Made by a program: the position numbers and the translations under genes | Shown: positions 7,081-15,006 of the stretch, piece after piece | Layout: every line of letters starts with the position of its first letter | How positions within the stretch are numbered: position 1 is the stretch's first letter | Assembly: GCA_002344345.1 (NCBI GenBank) | Contig: DDTL01000145.1 | Span: 36,495-51,500 of the forward strand | Direction: 5' to 3' | DNA length: 15,006 bases | Origin: Saprospiraceae bacterium UBA2365 | GTDB taxonomy: Bacteria > Bacteroidota > Bacteroidia > Chitinophagales > Saprospiraceae | Notes under the pieces: model-generated | Databases searched by the model: none | Seen by the model: the letters and a program-made list of their open reading frames with translations, nothing else | Told to the model about the DNA's origin: nothing

Positions 7081-8829
7081 CTAATCAAGTACACCAAGAT
7101 CACCAAGCATTTCGTTCAGTTTTTCATCCAGATTTTTACTGACAGAAGCAAAAAGTTCATTTGATTTTAAAGGTGCATTCACGCTGCAATAGAACTTAAT
7201 TTTGGGTTCTGTACCTGAAGGCCTGGCCGAAATGATGCTTCCATCTTCCATAAAAAACTGAAGGACATTGGATGCCGGCAGGCTGATGCTGGTGGTTAAA
7301 CCAGTAAGTGGCTGGAAAGAAATTTTATTGAGGTAGTCTTTCACCAATACAACATTCACTCCACCCAAAATACGTGGCGGCTGAGTCCTCAAACTCTCCA
7401 TTAATGCATCGATCTCTTCAGCTCCTGACTTACCTTTCTTGGTGATAGAGATGAGTTTTTCCTTATAATAACCAAACTCTTTATACAGCTCTAACAATAC
7501 ATCATTCAACGCCCATCCTTTATCTTTATAATAAGCAGCCATTTCTGCGATCATGGCACAGGCAACAACAGCATCCTTGTCTCTTGCATGATCACCGATC
7601 AGGTATCCATAACTCTCTTCACCACCAAAAAGGAAATCTTTCTCACCTTGATATTGAGTCATAATTTCACCGATATATTTGAATCCGGTCAGTGTATTGT
7701 AACATTGAACACCTTTCGATTCCGCCATCCTGTCAATCAGGTAAGAAGTCACAATGGTTTTTACAATATACTCTTTCCCAGTTAGTTTACCTGATTCTTC
7801 ATATCGGGTCAACAGATATCTGACCAATAATGCTGCTGTCTGATTTCCATTGAGCAGTAAATAATCTTTGCCCGGAACTTTAATTGCAATCCCAACCCTG
7901 TCTGCATCAGGATCGGTCGCCATCAACAAATCAGCATCAACTTCCTTCGCTTTATCAAGAGCCATAGACAACGCTTCACGTTCTTCAGGATTGGGATAAA
8001 CCACTGTAGGAAAATTTCCGTCCTGCACCATCTGCTCTTCAACCAATACTACATTTTCAAATCCGAACAATTTCAAAACAGGGGGCACTGAAACACCACC
8101 AGTACCGTGTATCGGGGAGAATACGATCTTCATATCTTTTTGTCTTTCAATAGCTTCCGGTGAAAGTGACAATTTGGTCAACGCTTTAAAATACTTTTGA
8201 TCGATCTCATCAGAAAGCACTTCAATTAAAGATTCGTTCGCTTCAAAATTGATTTGACTATTGTCTTTAATTTTAAGCACTTCTTCCATGACCATTTTAT
8301 CGTAAGGTGCCAACAATTGACCTCCATCGCTTCCATAAGCTTTATATCCGTTGTATTCCTTAGGATTGTGGCTTGCAGTGAGCATAACACCGCTATGACA
8401 GGATAATTCTCTGATCGCGAAAGACAATTCCGGAGTTGGCCTCAATTCTTTGAACATATAAACATAGATTCCATTCGCAGAAAATACTTCTGCAGTCAAT
8501 CGGGCAAACAAAGCAGAATTATTGCGATTGTCGTGGGCGACCACTACTTTTATTTGTTCTCCGGGATATTTTTTTATCAGGTAATCGGATAAGCCCTGAG
8601 TCGCTTTGGCAAGGGTGTACTTGTTTACTCTGTTAGTACCCACACCCATAATTCCTCTCAAACCTCCGGTTCCAAACTCAAGGTCTTTATAAAAAGCGTC
8701 AGTAAGTTCAGTATATTGAGCGTTTTCCACTAAATTCAAGATTGTTTTTCTGGTGGTTTCATCGTATTGTCCTTTCAGCCATTCCTGTACTTTTTCGTTG
8801 ACTTGTTGATCCAATTGTTCCATTGACAT
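7081..8829 (-). CDS. Phospho-sugar mutase (phosphoglucomutase/phosphomannomutase family, PgcA/PGM2-like)
   Basis: The 582-residue cytoplasmic enzyme would interconvert hexose 1-phosphate and 6-phosphate through a phosphoserine and a bisphosphorylated intermediate, linking glycolysis to nucleotide-sugar and polysaccharide synthesis. All four alpha-D-phosphohexomutase signatures are intact and in order: the phosphoserine loop TASHNPKEYNGYK with Ser153; the metal loop DPDADR (306-311); the sugar loop GGEES (402-406); and the phosphate loop RPSGTEPKIKFY (536-547). The N-terminal FGTGGLRG stretch (52-59) and the length match the larger PgcA/PGM2-like subgroup, usually a phosphoglucomutase; mannose or other sugars cannot be excluded. 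Two Met codons lie close together (8829 and 8823). I give the longer form, but starting at the second would cost only two residues. A good promoter lies about 32 bp upstream, and transcription ends at the shared hairpin at 7009-7040. Confidence 0.95.
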   Translation of the reverse strand: MSMEQLDQQVNEKVQEWLKGQYDETTRKTILNLVENAQYTELTDAFYKDLEFGTGGLRGIMGVGTNRVNKYTLAKATQGLSDYLIKKYPGEQIKVVVAHDNRNNSALFARLTAEVFSANGIYVYMFKELRPTPELSFAIRELSCHSGVMLTASHNPKEYNGYKAYGSDGGQLLAPYDKMVMEEVLKIKDNSQINFEANESLIEVLSDEIDQKYFKALTKLSLSPEAIERQKDMKIVFSPIHGTGGVSVPPVLKLFGFENVVLVEEQMVQDGNFPTVVYPNPEEREALSMALDKAKEVDADLLMATDPDADRVGIAIKVPGKDYLLLNGNQTAALLVRYLLTRYEESGKLTGKEYIVKTIVTSYLIDRMAESKGVQCYNTLTGFKYIGEIMTQYQGEKDFLFGGEESYGYLIGDHARDKDAVVACAMIAEMAAYYKDKGWALNDVLLELYKEFGYYKEKLISITKKGKSGAEEIDALMESLRTQPPRILGGVNVVLVKDYLNKISFQPLTGLTTSISLPASNVLQFFMEDGSIISARPSGTEPKIKFYCSVNAPLKSNELFASVSKNLDEKLNEMLGDLGVLD

Positions 8830-8860
8830 ATTGCTAAAATTTTGGTGATTATTTTGCCTG

Positions 8861-8889
8861 CAAAATTAGTTGATTTGTCTTTAAACAAA
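8861..8889 (-). promoter_or_regulatory. -33/-7 promoter of the phospho-sugar mutase gene
   Basis: On the minus strand TTTG (8889-8886), a 17-nt spacer and TAATTTTG (8868-8861) match the Bacteroidota promoter consensus. Transcription would begin near 8854, leaving a leader of about 25 nt before the ATG at 8829. Confidence 0.65.
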
Positions 8890-9146
8890 CCAAAAAGAGA
8901 AACAAATATTCAAATGGCTTAAATGATTTCATACAGTTTTAATATGCAAGCAATTGTTAAGTTGCCAGAATTCATCCATTAAAAAAGAATTGTGACGTGG
9001 GTAGGAAATCGAAATAAAACACAGACGATACTTAATATTTCTGTTTTAAAAAATTTCAGGATAATTTTTTACCAACCAACCATCATAGTTTTTTTTTCAA
9101 AGTTTCCATTTGGCTGAAAAAAAGTAGTTATTTAGGTGGTTAGCTT

Positions 9147-9179
9147 ATTAGTCTGTTTGCCTGTTAGTCTCTTGGAATT
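9147..9179 (+). repeat. 8-bp-period imperfect TTAGTCTN array
   Basis: From 9148 the sequence reads as consecutive 8-mers TTAGTCTG, TTTGCCTG, TTAGTCTC and TTGGAATT. Exact TTAGTCT cores lie at 9148-9154 and 9164-9170, spaced 16 bp. A cluster of the same motif lies about 90 bp away in the opposite orientation. The array is short and imperfect. Confidence 0.45.
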
Positions 9180-9246
9180 GAGCGAGTACAATGGAAAAAA
9201 GACAGCTAATTTGTTCTGGAAACAGAGGGTTTGATCCTTGGTATAA

Positions 9247-9287
9247 ATCATTAGCTATTAGACTTAAGACTAAAAGACTATTGAGCT
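9247..9287 (-). repeat. Inverted partner of the TTAGTCTN array
   Basis: Read on the minus strand, this stretch contains ATAGTCTT, TTAGTCTT and AAGTCTAA in tandem with 8-bp steps, then TAGCTAAT. It mirrors the plus-strand cluster at 9147-9179. Together they form loose inverted repeats around some 85 bp of unique sequence. Confidence 0.45.
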
Positions 9288-9422
9288 GAACAATTACGAA
9301 AAAACTATAGAAAGCTTACCTAAAAAGATAAATGGTCTCATTTTGATTCCTATACGTAATAAATTGCATTGATTGGAATGATATAAGAGTGAGCAGATAA
9401 GATAAGTGGTTTTTTATTGAAT

Positions 9423-9464
9423 AAAAAAACCATATCCAGCCTTCCGACGAAGACCGGATATGGT
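9423..9464 (-). terminator. Intrinsic terminator of the susC-susD-lipoprotein operon
   Basis: On the minus strand ACCATATCC (9464-9456) pairs with GGATATGGT (9437-9429). The pairing continues inward through GGT/GCT (two G-U pairs) and CTTC/GAAG to a GTCG loop, about 16 pairs in all. The transcript then runs into seven U residues (9429-9423). It lies about 40 bp after the lipoprotein stop codon. Confidence 0.9.
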
Positions 9465-9502
9465 ACAAAAACTCTGCAAATTACTAACAAAAACAAATAA
9501 GA

Positions 9503-10315
9503 CTATTGCGGCTTAAATACCCATACCCAGCCGGTAGCCCATGCGGCATTGGCTACGTAAAGTACTAATTTATCCTTTGAAAGTTCGATGATTTCAAAAA
9601 CACCACTATTTCCACCGCCATCTACAGAACCCAGGATATTGGCAGGGCCTTTAATGGTCAATTTGGAATAATCAGCATTGAAACTCCAGGAAGAACCCTT
9701 TACAGGATCTGCAGTGGGTGACGCAAAGTATGTAAAATTCGCTCCTCCATCGAGATCGAAGGTCATTTTTCCCGTTGCATCCGGAGGCGGGCAACATTCT
9801 CCGGCAGCGTTCCACCACATTTCTTTCCAGTTGTATGGAGCTGCCATATACCACCAGAGCTTTCCATCTCCTCCTGTTCCGTCAAACACCCATGTCTTGC
9901 CTTCGAGATTGTCACCAACCAAAGAATAATAAGCTGGCGGTAATTCATGGTCCAGTTTATCTATCTGAACATCGACTGTTTTAGAAATATATTTGACTTT
10001 AGAAACATCGCCGTCTTCAATAAATGCAGTACTGACATAGAAAGTAAAAGTGCTTTTTCCAGGAATTGGATACACAACTTCAACCCGATCGCTGAATTTT
10101 CTGTCTATCACATAATCCCAATACCCTGCTATTCCCGGAGTATTCATCTGAATGGAAAGCTCATTTCCACCCGGGGTTGATTGAACCACTTTTAGTTCTA
10201 TATCATTCGGATCAAAGCTGTTGGATAGCGTATCCCTGTCTTCGATTGGTTCGCAACCAATCAGGAAAAACAGTGATCCTATCAGAAGCATATAGATGAT
10301 ATTATATAATTTCAT
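9503..10315 (-). CDS. Trp-rich surface lipoprotein in the SusE position
   Basis: This 270-residue protein has a lipoprotein signal peptide ending in LIGC (Cys21), followed by acidic EPIED, which resembles the Bacteroidota surface-export signal. It is probably anchored in the outer membrane facing out. Residues about 38-125 look like an Ig/PKD-type beta domain. From about 130 to the end there is a second beta-rich domain starting at LEGKTWVFDG and closing at TGWVWVFKPQ. It has 11 Trp residues, including W154-W155 and W167-W168, and an adjacent Cys pair (C174-C175). Aromatic clusters like this often bind sugar rings, so a glycan-binding accessory role is likely but inferred. It lies 50 bp after susD and ends the operon at the hairpin at 9423-9464, the place of SusE/SusF-type proteins. 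I do not recognise a named family, and no catalytic motif is visible. Confidence 0.8.
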   Translation of the reverse strand: MKLYNIIYMLLIGSLFFLIGCEPIEDRDTLSNSFDPNDIELKVVQSTPGGNELSIQMNTPGIAGYWDYVIDRKFSDRVEVVYPIPGKSTFTFYVSTAFIEDGDVSKVKYISKTVDVQIDKLDHELPPAYYSLVGDNLEGKTWVFDGTGGDGKLWWYMAAPYNWKEMWWNAAGECCPPPDATGKMTFDLDGGANFTYFASPTADPVKGSSWSFNADYSKLTIKGPANILGSVDGGGNSGVFEIIELSKDKLVLYVANAAWATGWVWVFKPQ

Positions 10316-10365
10316 TTGTAAAAATTTTGTATTTAAAATAATTTACTCATCGTCATCAGATGCTG

Positions 10366-12087
10366 TTACCAACCAGGATTCTGATCATAAACGCCATTGG
10401 AGAGACGAATTTCAGATTCAGGGATAGGAAGCAATCCTTTAGTTTCAGGACGGTAGTTGTTGGTATACACTGCAGGAATACCGGAGTTGCTGACATTTGC
10501 CGGTTTTGTAAAATAATTTTTTGAAGGATTTTCAACATCGCCCCATCTGACCAGATCGAACCAACGCAGACCTTCAAACGCAAATTCATACAATCTCTCC
10601 TTTTTCAAATTGTCCAGTGACCAGGAAACAGGTGACAAACCCGCACGCGCACGAACAGCATTGATACCATTGGCAGTTTCAGTCAATTCTGAATGCATCA
10701 ACAAAATATCGGCAAATCTAAGGTAGAAAAAGTCCTGAGCTGCCCAGAGCTGGAATGGATCTCCATGTGACCAGCCATACAGGTAATAGAACATTCCTTT
10801 CACACCTTCTGCGCCTTCATGCTGCAAGGTAGTGTATTTTTTGTTGAAAAACCCGGTTTCATGATCTCCTTTATTGGCCTGATAACTGTCAGTAGCCTGT
10901 TCAGCTACGCCCATTGGCAATACGGATCCTTCTTTTCTGATGTCTTCATCCGGCCATTCAGCAAAGAATGTCGGGTGTACGGGACCCCAACCCCAACCTT
11001 GACCAAACGGGATCATGTTGTTTCCCCTTATACCGAAAAACAAAGGCACACGGTTGTTGTATTTCTGACCATTAGACCAGTCCCAGTTACCAAATGCATA
11101 TCTTAAGGAAAACATCACTTCATGATTTCCTGTTCCAACTGCAGCATTTGGACCATCCTGCCCTACCCAGTTCAGGCCATTCGTTTCAGCCCATGGTAAT
11201 ACAGTTGCTCCTGCACTTGTATTCACATAGGAGTATGGCCAAAGATTCCTGAAATCGGCAGCGAGTGCATAACCGCTGTTATCGCGTACATCTTCAAGAT
11301 GTTGAACGACCATACCCTTAGTAACTTCACCACCTTCGGGTAACGGGATCACTGCCGTTGCCTGCTTCTCAATATTGGTCATATAACCCGTGTAGAACAA
11401 ATAAGTTCTGGCGAGATAAGCTTTAGCCACCCATACGTTAGCATGTCCGTATTCACTTAGCGGAACAGAAGACGGTGCGATTTTCGGCATGGTCTCAGCA
11501 GCTTTTTTGAAATCTGAAGCGATCTGTCCGAATGTTTCGGTAAATGTAGATCTTGCCACATCTCTTGGCGCATCTGTTGCATTGATCAATGGCATTCCGC
11601 CAAAGAATCTTGCTGCACGATACATGAAAAACCCTCTCATAAAATGCGCTTCACCCAAAGCCGTATTTTTGAAATCCTCAGCTTCAGCAGCAGTATTAAA
11701 AAACTTGGAGTAGTCATTTTTATTGACTGCCTCGATGATGGCGTTGGCTCTGTACACACCATTGTATGTCTCCACCCAGAGACTTTTGTATGTATCTTCA
11801 GCCGGGTCGATAAACTTATCAATATTCTTTGCCGTGATATCGTCCGGTCCGCCACCACCCAGCATATAATCGCTGAGCAAATTGGCTGTGAGGTGTTCTT
11901 CACTTAAAACGTCATTGACGAACAGTGAATTGTAAACACCACCCATTGCCTCCTGAATGTCTTTTGGAGTCTGGTAAAAATTCTCCAAACCTTTCTGATA
12001 CAAATTATTTGTATCCAGAAAATCGTCACTACAGCTGATCACTGAGAGCAGCATCAAGGCTGTAATTAAATATTTTAATTTTTTCAT
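10366..12087 (-). CDS. susD: SusD/RagB-family outer-membrane nutrient-binding lipoprotein
   Basis: The 573-residue protein is the surface lid of a SusCD importer: it captures a glycan or other oligomer and feeds it into the SusC channel. The signal peptide ends in VISC (Cys19), followed by SDDFLD, a good Bacteroidota lipoprotein export signal. The N-terminal part carries DTNNLYQKGLENFYQTPKD and the AMGGVYNSLF helix typical of SusD. The C-terminal SusD/RagB domain shows the family phrases INAVRARAGL, ERLYEFAFEGLRWFDLVRWG (about 495-515) and a final NPGW. Length is usual. The ATG is 21 bp after the susC stop, with only A-rich sequence between, so the two are co-transcribed. The ligand is not evident from sequence, and no hydrolase is next to it on this side. 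Confidence 0.97.
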   Translation of the reverse strand: MKKLKYLITALMLLSVISCSDDFLDTNNLYQKGLENFYQTPKDIQEAMGGVYNSLFVNDVLSEEHLTANLLSDYMLGGGGPDDITAKNIDKFIDPAEDTYKSLWVETYNGVYRANAIIEAVNKNDYSKFFNTAAEAEDFKNTALGEAHFMRGFFMYRAARFFGGMPLINATDAPRDVARSTFTETFGQIASDFKKAAETMPKIAPSSVPLSEYGHANVWVAKAYLARTYLFYTGYMTNIEKQATAVIPLPEGGEVTKGMVVQHLEDVRDNSGYALAADFRNLWPYSYVNTSAGATVLPWAETNGLNWVGQDGPNAAVGTGNHEVMFSLRYAFGNWDWSNGQKYNNRVPLFFGIRGNNMIPFGQGWGWGPVHPTFFAEWPDEDIRKEGSVLPMGVAEQATDSYQANKGDHETGFFNKKYTTLQHEGAEGVKGMFYYLYGWSHGDPFQLWAAQDFFYLRFADILLMHSELTETANGINAVRARAGLSPVSWSLDNLKKERLYEFAFEGLRWFDLVRWGDVENPSKNYFTKPANVSNSGIPAVYTNNYRPETKGLLPIPESEIRLSNGVYDQNPGW

Positions 12088-12108
12088 ATTTATTTGATTT
12101 TGACCAAA

Positions 12109-15006
12109 TTAAAATTTCACATTTAATCCAAATATCACTGTTCTCGGTAGTGGATACAATCCAAGGTCTACTCCTGAAGCCCATGCAGCATCATGTCCGA
12201 ATCCAACTTCAGGATCCATTCCGTCGTATTGTGTGAAAGTGTACAAATTATTGACAGAAGCATAGATTGAGGCTCCCTGCAACCAGGTCCATCCCTTCAG
12301 TACTTCATTGAATTTATAACCAACAGTCAGGTTAGTTACCCTCAGATAATCAGCATCATGCAGATAAATGTCAGAAATATAATTCGTATTACGGTGTGAA
12401 GAAGAGCTCAGGCGGGGAATTCTGTCAGAAGTACCTTCACCATGCCATCTTCCAAAAATCTGTGTGGTATAGTTTTGGGTAAAATTGTCTGCAAATGAGC
12501 GATATGACTGCATCACCTGCATTCCAAACTTACCTGTCAGTGTAGTCAGAACAAAGATACCTTTGTACTCTGCATTCAACTGCAATCCAAGTTCGAAATC
12601 CGGATTGGGTTTGCCCAGCATCACTTTGTCATCATCATCGATCACACCATCATTATTCTGGTCGACAAAACGAACATCACCCGGACGTTGATCTTCAAAA
12701 TAAGGTTTGCCCTCAGGACCAACATAAGCATCCACTTCATCCTGATTCTGCAATAGACCGTCCGTTTCAAAGCCATAGAAATAACCGATCGGAAAGCCCA
12801 CTTCAACTCTTGAAATGTACGCTGTACCTTGTGACAAGACATGTGCAGGACCGGTAATGATCCCCTCTGCATTTGCCAGTCTGGTGACTTCATTTTTATT
12901 ATGTGCTCCGCTGAGGGTTACACCATATTTGAATTGTCCGAAATTGTCATTCCATATCAGAGACATTTCAATCCCCTTGTTTTCAATATCACCACCATTG
13001 ATATAAGGAGCTCCTGCACCGGCAGTACCGAGGATCGGAGCCAGAACCAGCCAGTCTTTGGTTGTTTTTTGATATACATCAGCCACCAAAGCCAATTTTC
13101 CTTTCAAAAATCTGGCATCCAGACCAAAATTCAGTTGTTCTGAAGTTTCCCATGTAACATCAGGATTTGGTACGTTGGCCGGAACAGCAGTTGCCGTTGA
13201 AACCAGCTTATTAGGTCCGAAATAATAACCTTGTGCCCTGTATTCAATATTGGAAGTATAGATAAAATTAGGGATATTGTGATTACCGTTTTGACCCCAG
13301 CTAAAACGAAGTTTACTAAAGTCCAGCCAGCCAAGATCTTTCATAAATTCTTCTTCTGAAAAATTCCATCCTGCAGAAACTGAGGGGAAATAACCCCACC
13401 TTTTACCTTTGGCAAAATTGGATGATCCGTCCGCTCTGAAAGTGACATCCAGCATATATTTATTGGCGTAATTGTAAGTAGACCTACCGATGTAGGACAA
13501 CAAACCGCCGCCCTGAGCAGCCCAGTCAGCTCCCCATGTATTGATATCACTCAGGGATTCCACGTTAACGTTATTCAGAAAAGCGTATTCCGGCAGTCCA
13601 AATATAGAATTGGCTTTTGTACCTCCGACTTCAAAGTTGAGTTTGTTTTTCAACACTTCAGATCCGACCAGGAAACTGAGGTTGTGTTTTTCCCTGATGG
13701 AAAAATCATAGGAAAGGGTATTGGTGAAAGTGTAATCCACACCCTGATACATACTTTGTGTCACCCCATCATTGGCGTTGTTGTATTGAGCAGAAAGGGC
13801 ATAGGTCGGTGCCCAGGAACGGCTGTTGCCAAACCAGGAATTCAGACCAAAAGATGATCTGTATTTCAGGTTTTTGATCGGCTCAAATACTCCGAAAACA
13901 TTACCTGCAAGAGAATTTCCTCTTCCCCAGCTGTATTGGCTTCTGTTGTAAAACATCATAGCCAATGGGTTCGTTTGTCCTAATGAAATACCTTCCAAAG
14001 TCGGAGTAAAACCATTCGGATCAGGTGACTTATCCCAATAAGCAGGAAGCAATGGATTGGTAACCAAAGCATTATGTAAATCATTCCAATAGATATTGGA
14101 TGTGGCTACCCATTGATTTCTTGAATTGTTAAAAGTGAGATTTTCTCCGATCGTGAGAATATCATGCCTGCTGTTTTTAAACAGGGTCAGCTCAGTATTC
14201 ATTCTGGCAGTGATCCTGTTCAAACCTGCACCGATCAGATCCCCACCGAGGATACCTTTCTGATCGAGGTATGAAAATCCGAGCGCATAAGTCAAATCGT
14301 TGCTGGCACCTGTAATATTCAACGCATGGTTCTGAACAGGAGCATTCTTCATGGTCATTTCATTGACCCAATCTGTTCCTTCCCATCCGTCCTGGAGTTG
14401 ATTCCATACATATTGACCAAGTTCTTTACCCAGTTCACCGGGGTAATTATTGTTCAGATAGCTGTTATTAAGCAGCATTGTTTCCCAGTCATAGGGAGCC
14501 AATCCGTCATTGGTGCGTCCTTCATTCTGAATGAACATGTATTCCTGTGCATTCAGCGCCGGAAGTTTTTTATACATATTCTGGAAACCTATGTAGTTTT
14601 CATAGGTGACAGATGGTTTTGTGCCTTTCACTCCTTTCTTGGTGGTGACAAGAACAACACCGTTTGCAGCTCTTGCTCCGTAAATGGCAGCAGAAGCAGC
14701 ATCCTTAAGGATATCAATGGTTGCGATATCAGATGCATTGAGGTAGTCAATATTTCCCACTGCAACTCCATCTACAATATACAGCGGGTTGGAATTACCG
14801 ATGGTACCCAAACCGCGGATGGTGACCTTGGTTCCTGCGCCAGGCGAACCATTGTTCCTGGTTACATTCACCCCGGCAGCAATACCCTGCAAGGCTTCCA
14901 TCGCTGTGGTCGTATTCATTTGTGAGATCCTGTCTCCCTGTACATTGACATTGGCTCCGGTTACAAGCGCTTTCTTTTGCACTCCATAACCAACCACTAC
15001 CACTTC
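12109..15006 (-). CDS. susC: SusC/RagA-family TonB-linked outer-membrane receptor, partial at 5' end
   Basis: This is the TonB-dependent beta-barrel channel of a SusCD uptake pair. The visible part is 965 residues; the gene runs off the right edge of the window, so the signal peptide, the carboxypeptidase-D-like domain and the TonB box region are missing, probably 100-150 residues. The fragment opens in the EVVVVGYG motif of the SusC family. The plug domain follows to about residue 130, with VTIRGLGTIG, PLYIVDGVAVG and the AAIYGARAANGVVLVTTKKG segment. The rest is a 22-strand-type barrel with alternating aromatic strands, ending in LNVKF with the terminal Phe expected for barrel assembly. The first in-frame GTG (15001-15003) is inside the EVVVV motif and is not the start. 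Its promoter lies outside the window. SusD follows 21 bp downstream. The substrate is unknown. Confidence 0.97.
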   Translation of the reverse strand, partial: EVVVVGYGVQKKALVTGANVNVQGDRISQMNTTTAMEALQGIAAGVNVTRNNGSPGAGTKVTIRGLGTIGNSNPLYIVDGVAVGNIDYLNASDIATIDILKDAASAAIYGARAANGVVLVTTKKGVKGTKPSVTYENYIGFQNMYKKLPALNAQEYMFIQNEGRTNDGLAPYDWETMLLNNSYLNNNYPGELGKELGQYVWNQLQDGWEGTDWVNEMTMKNAPVQNHALNITGASNDLTYALGFSYLDQKGILGGDLIGAGLNRITARMNTELTLFKNSRHDILTIGENLTFNNSRNQWVATSNIYWNDLHNALVTNPLLPAYWDKSPDPNGFTPTLEGISLGQTNPLAMMFYNRSQYSWGRGNSLAGNVFGVFEPIKNLKYRSSFGLNSWFGNSRSWAPTYALSAQYNNANDGVTQSMYQGVDYTFTNTLSYDFSIREKHNLSFLVGSEVLKNKLNFEVGGTKANSIFGLPEYAFLNNVNVESLSDINTWGADWAAQGGGLLSYIGRSTYNYANKYMLDVTFRADGSSNFAKGKRWGYFPSVSAGWNFSEEEFMKDLGWLDFSKLRFSWGQNGNHNIPNFIYTSNIEYRAQGYYFGPNKLVSTATAVPANVPNPDVTWETSEQLNFGLDARFLKGKLALVADVYQKTTKDWLVLAPILGTAGAGAPYINGGDIENKGIEMSLIWNDNFGQFKYGVTLSGAHNKNEVTRLANAEGIITGPAHVLSQGTAYISRVEVGFPIGYFYGFETDGLLQNQDEVDAYVGPEGKPYFEDQRPGDVRFVDQNNDGVIDDDDKVMLGKPNPDFELGLQLNAEYKGIFVLTTLTGKFGMQVMQSYRSFADNFTQNYTTQIFGRWHGEGTSDRIPRLSSSSHRNTNYISDIYLHDADYLRVTNLTVGYKFNEVLKGWTWLQGASIYASVNNLYTFTQYDGMDPEVGFGHDAAWASGVDLGLYPLPRTVIFGLNVKF

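Larger units (their letters stand above)
8890..9422. other. Non-coding stretch with short repeats
   Basis: No reading frame in this ~530-bp AT-rich stretch looks like a gene, and I recognise no tRNA or structured RNA. It has a nine-T run (9089-9097), three tandem ACCA units near 9071-9082, and the two 8-bp-period motif clusters listed separately. It lies between the phospho-sugar mutase promoter and the terminator of the susCD operon. Confidence 0.5.

Noticed and set aside
9089..9097. Run of nine T as an intrinsic terminator
   Set aside because: No stem precedes it on the plus strand and no gene on either strand ends near it.
14326..14925. 199-codon open frame antisense to susC
   Set aside because: It lies entirely inside a well-supported SusC coding region in another frame, and its translation has no recognisable features.
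15001..15003. GTG as the start of the SusC-like protein
   Set aside because: It is the second codon of the visible EVVVVGYG motif, which is internal to SusC proteins; the true start is outside the window.

Overview
The window looks like chromosomal DNA of a Bacteroidota bacterium, probably from the Saprospiria/Sphingobacteriia/Cytophagia side, although the exact taxon cannot be read from it. Four things point there: a SusC/SusD outer-membrane glycan-uptake pair, a secreted protein with a type IX secretion (type B) C-terminal sorting domain, lipoproteins with an acidic stretch after the lipobox Cys, and promoters of the Bacteroidota -7 type (TAnnTTTG, with TTTG at -33) in place of sigma70-type boxes. 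Ribosome binding sites are A-rich with no clear Shine-Dalgarno sequence, which also fits.

Layout from left to right. At 18-1214 (-) is a GT4 glycosyltransferase. It is divergent from a LolD-type ABC ATPase (+, real start at 1334), and each has its own -7 element in the gap. Next, on the minus strand, are a small transaldolase (2143-2802) and, just upstream of it, a small SRP RNA gene (about 2868-2966) with a near-perfect promoter and a poly-U end. At 3315-4499 (-) is a YgeW-like member of the aspartate/ornithine carbamoyltransferase superfamily in which every canonical catalytic motif is altered. After a 476-bp gap comes a 669-residue secreted T9SS cargo protein (4976-6985, +). It shares a bidirectional terminator (7009-7040) with the convergent phosphoglucomutase/phosphomannomutase-family gene (7081-8829, -). 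A 670-bp non-coding stretch follows, holding short 8-bp-period repeats in opposite orientations and a strong terminator. That terminator closes a minus-strand operon that enters from the right edge: susC (5' end outside the window), susD, and a Trp-rich surface lipoprotein.

How the genes fit together. The right-hand operon is one functional unit: a TonB-dependent channel, its SusD lid, and a third lipoprotein in the SusE position, for capturing and importing an unknown glycan or oligomer at the cell surface. No glycoside hydrolase, sensor or regulator of this locus lies in the window. The other genes are mostly single-gene units for core functions: sugar-phosphate metabolism (transaldolase, phosphohexomutase), envelope biogenesis (LolD, glycosyltransferase) and protein targeting (SRP RNA). 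The most unusual item is the YgeW-like protein, which keeps the family fold signatures and length but lacks the carbamoyl-phosphate-binding motifs. I saw no CRISPR array, tRNA, rRNA, insertion sequence or phage gene.
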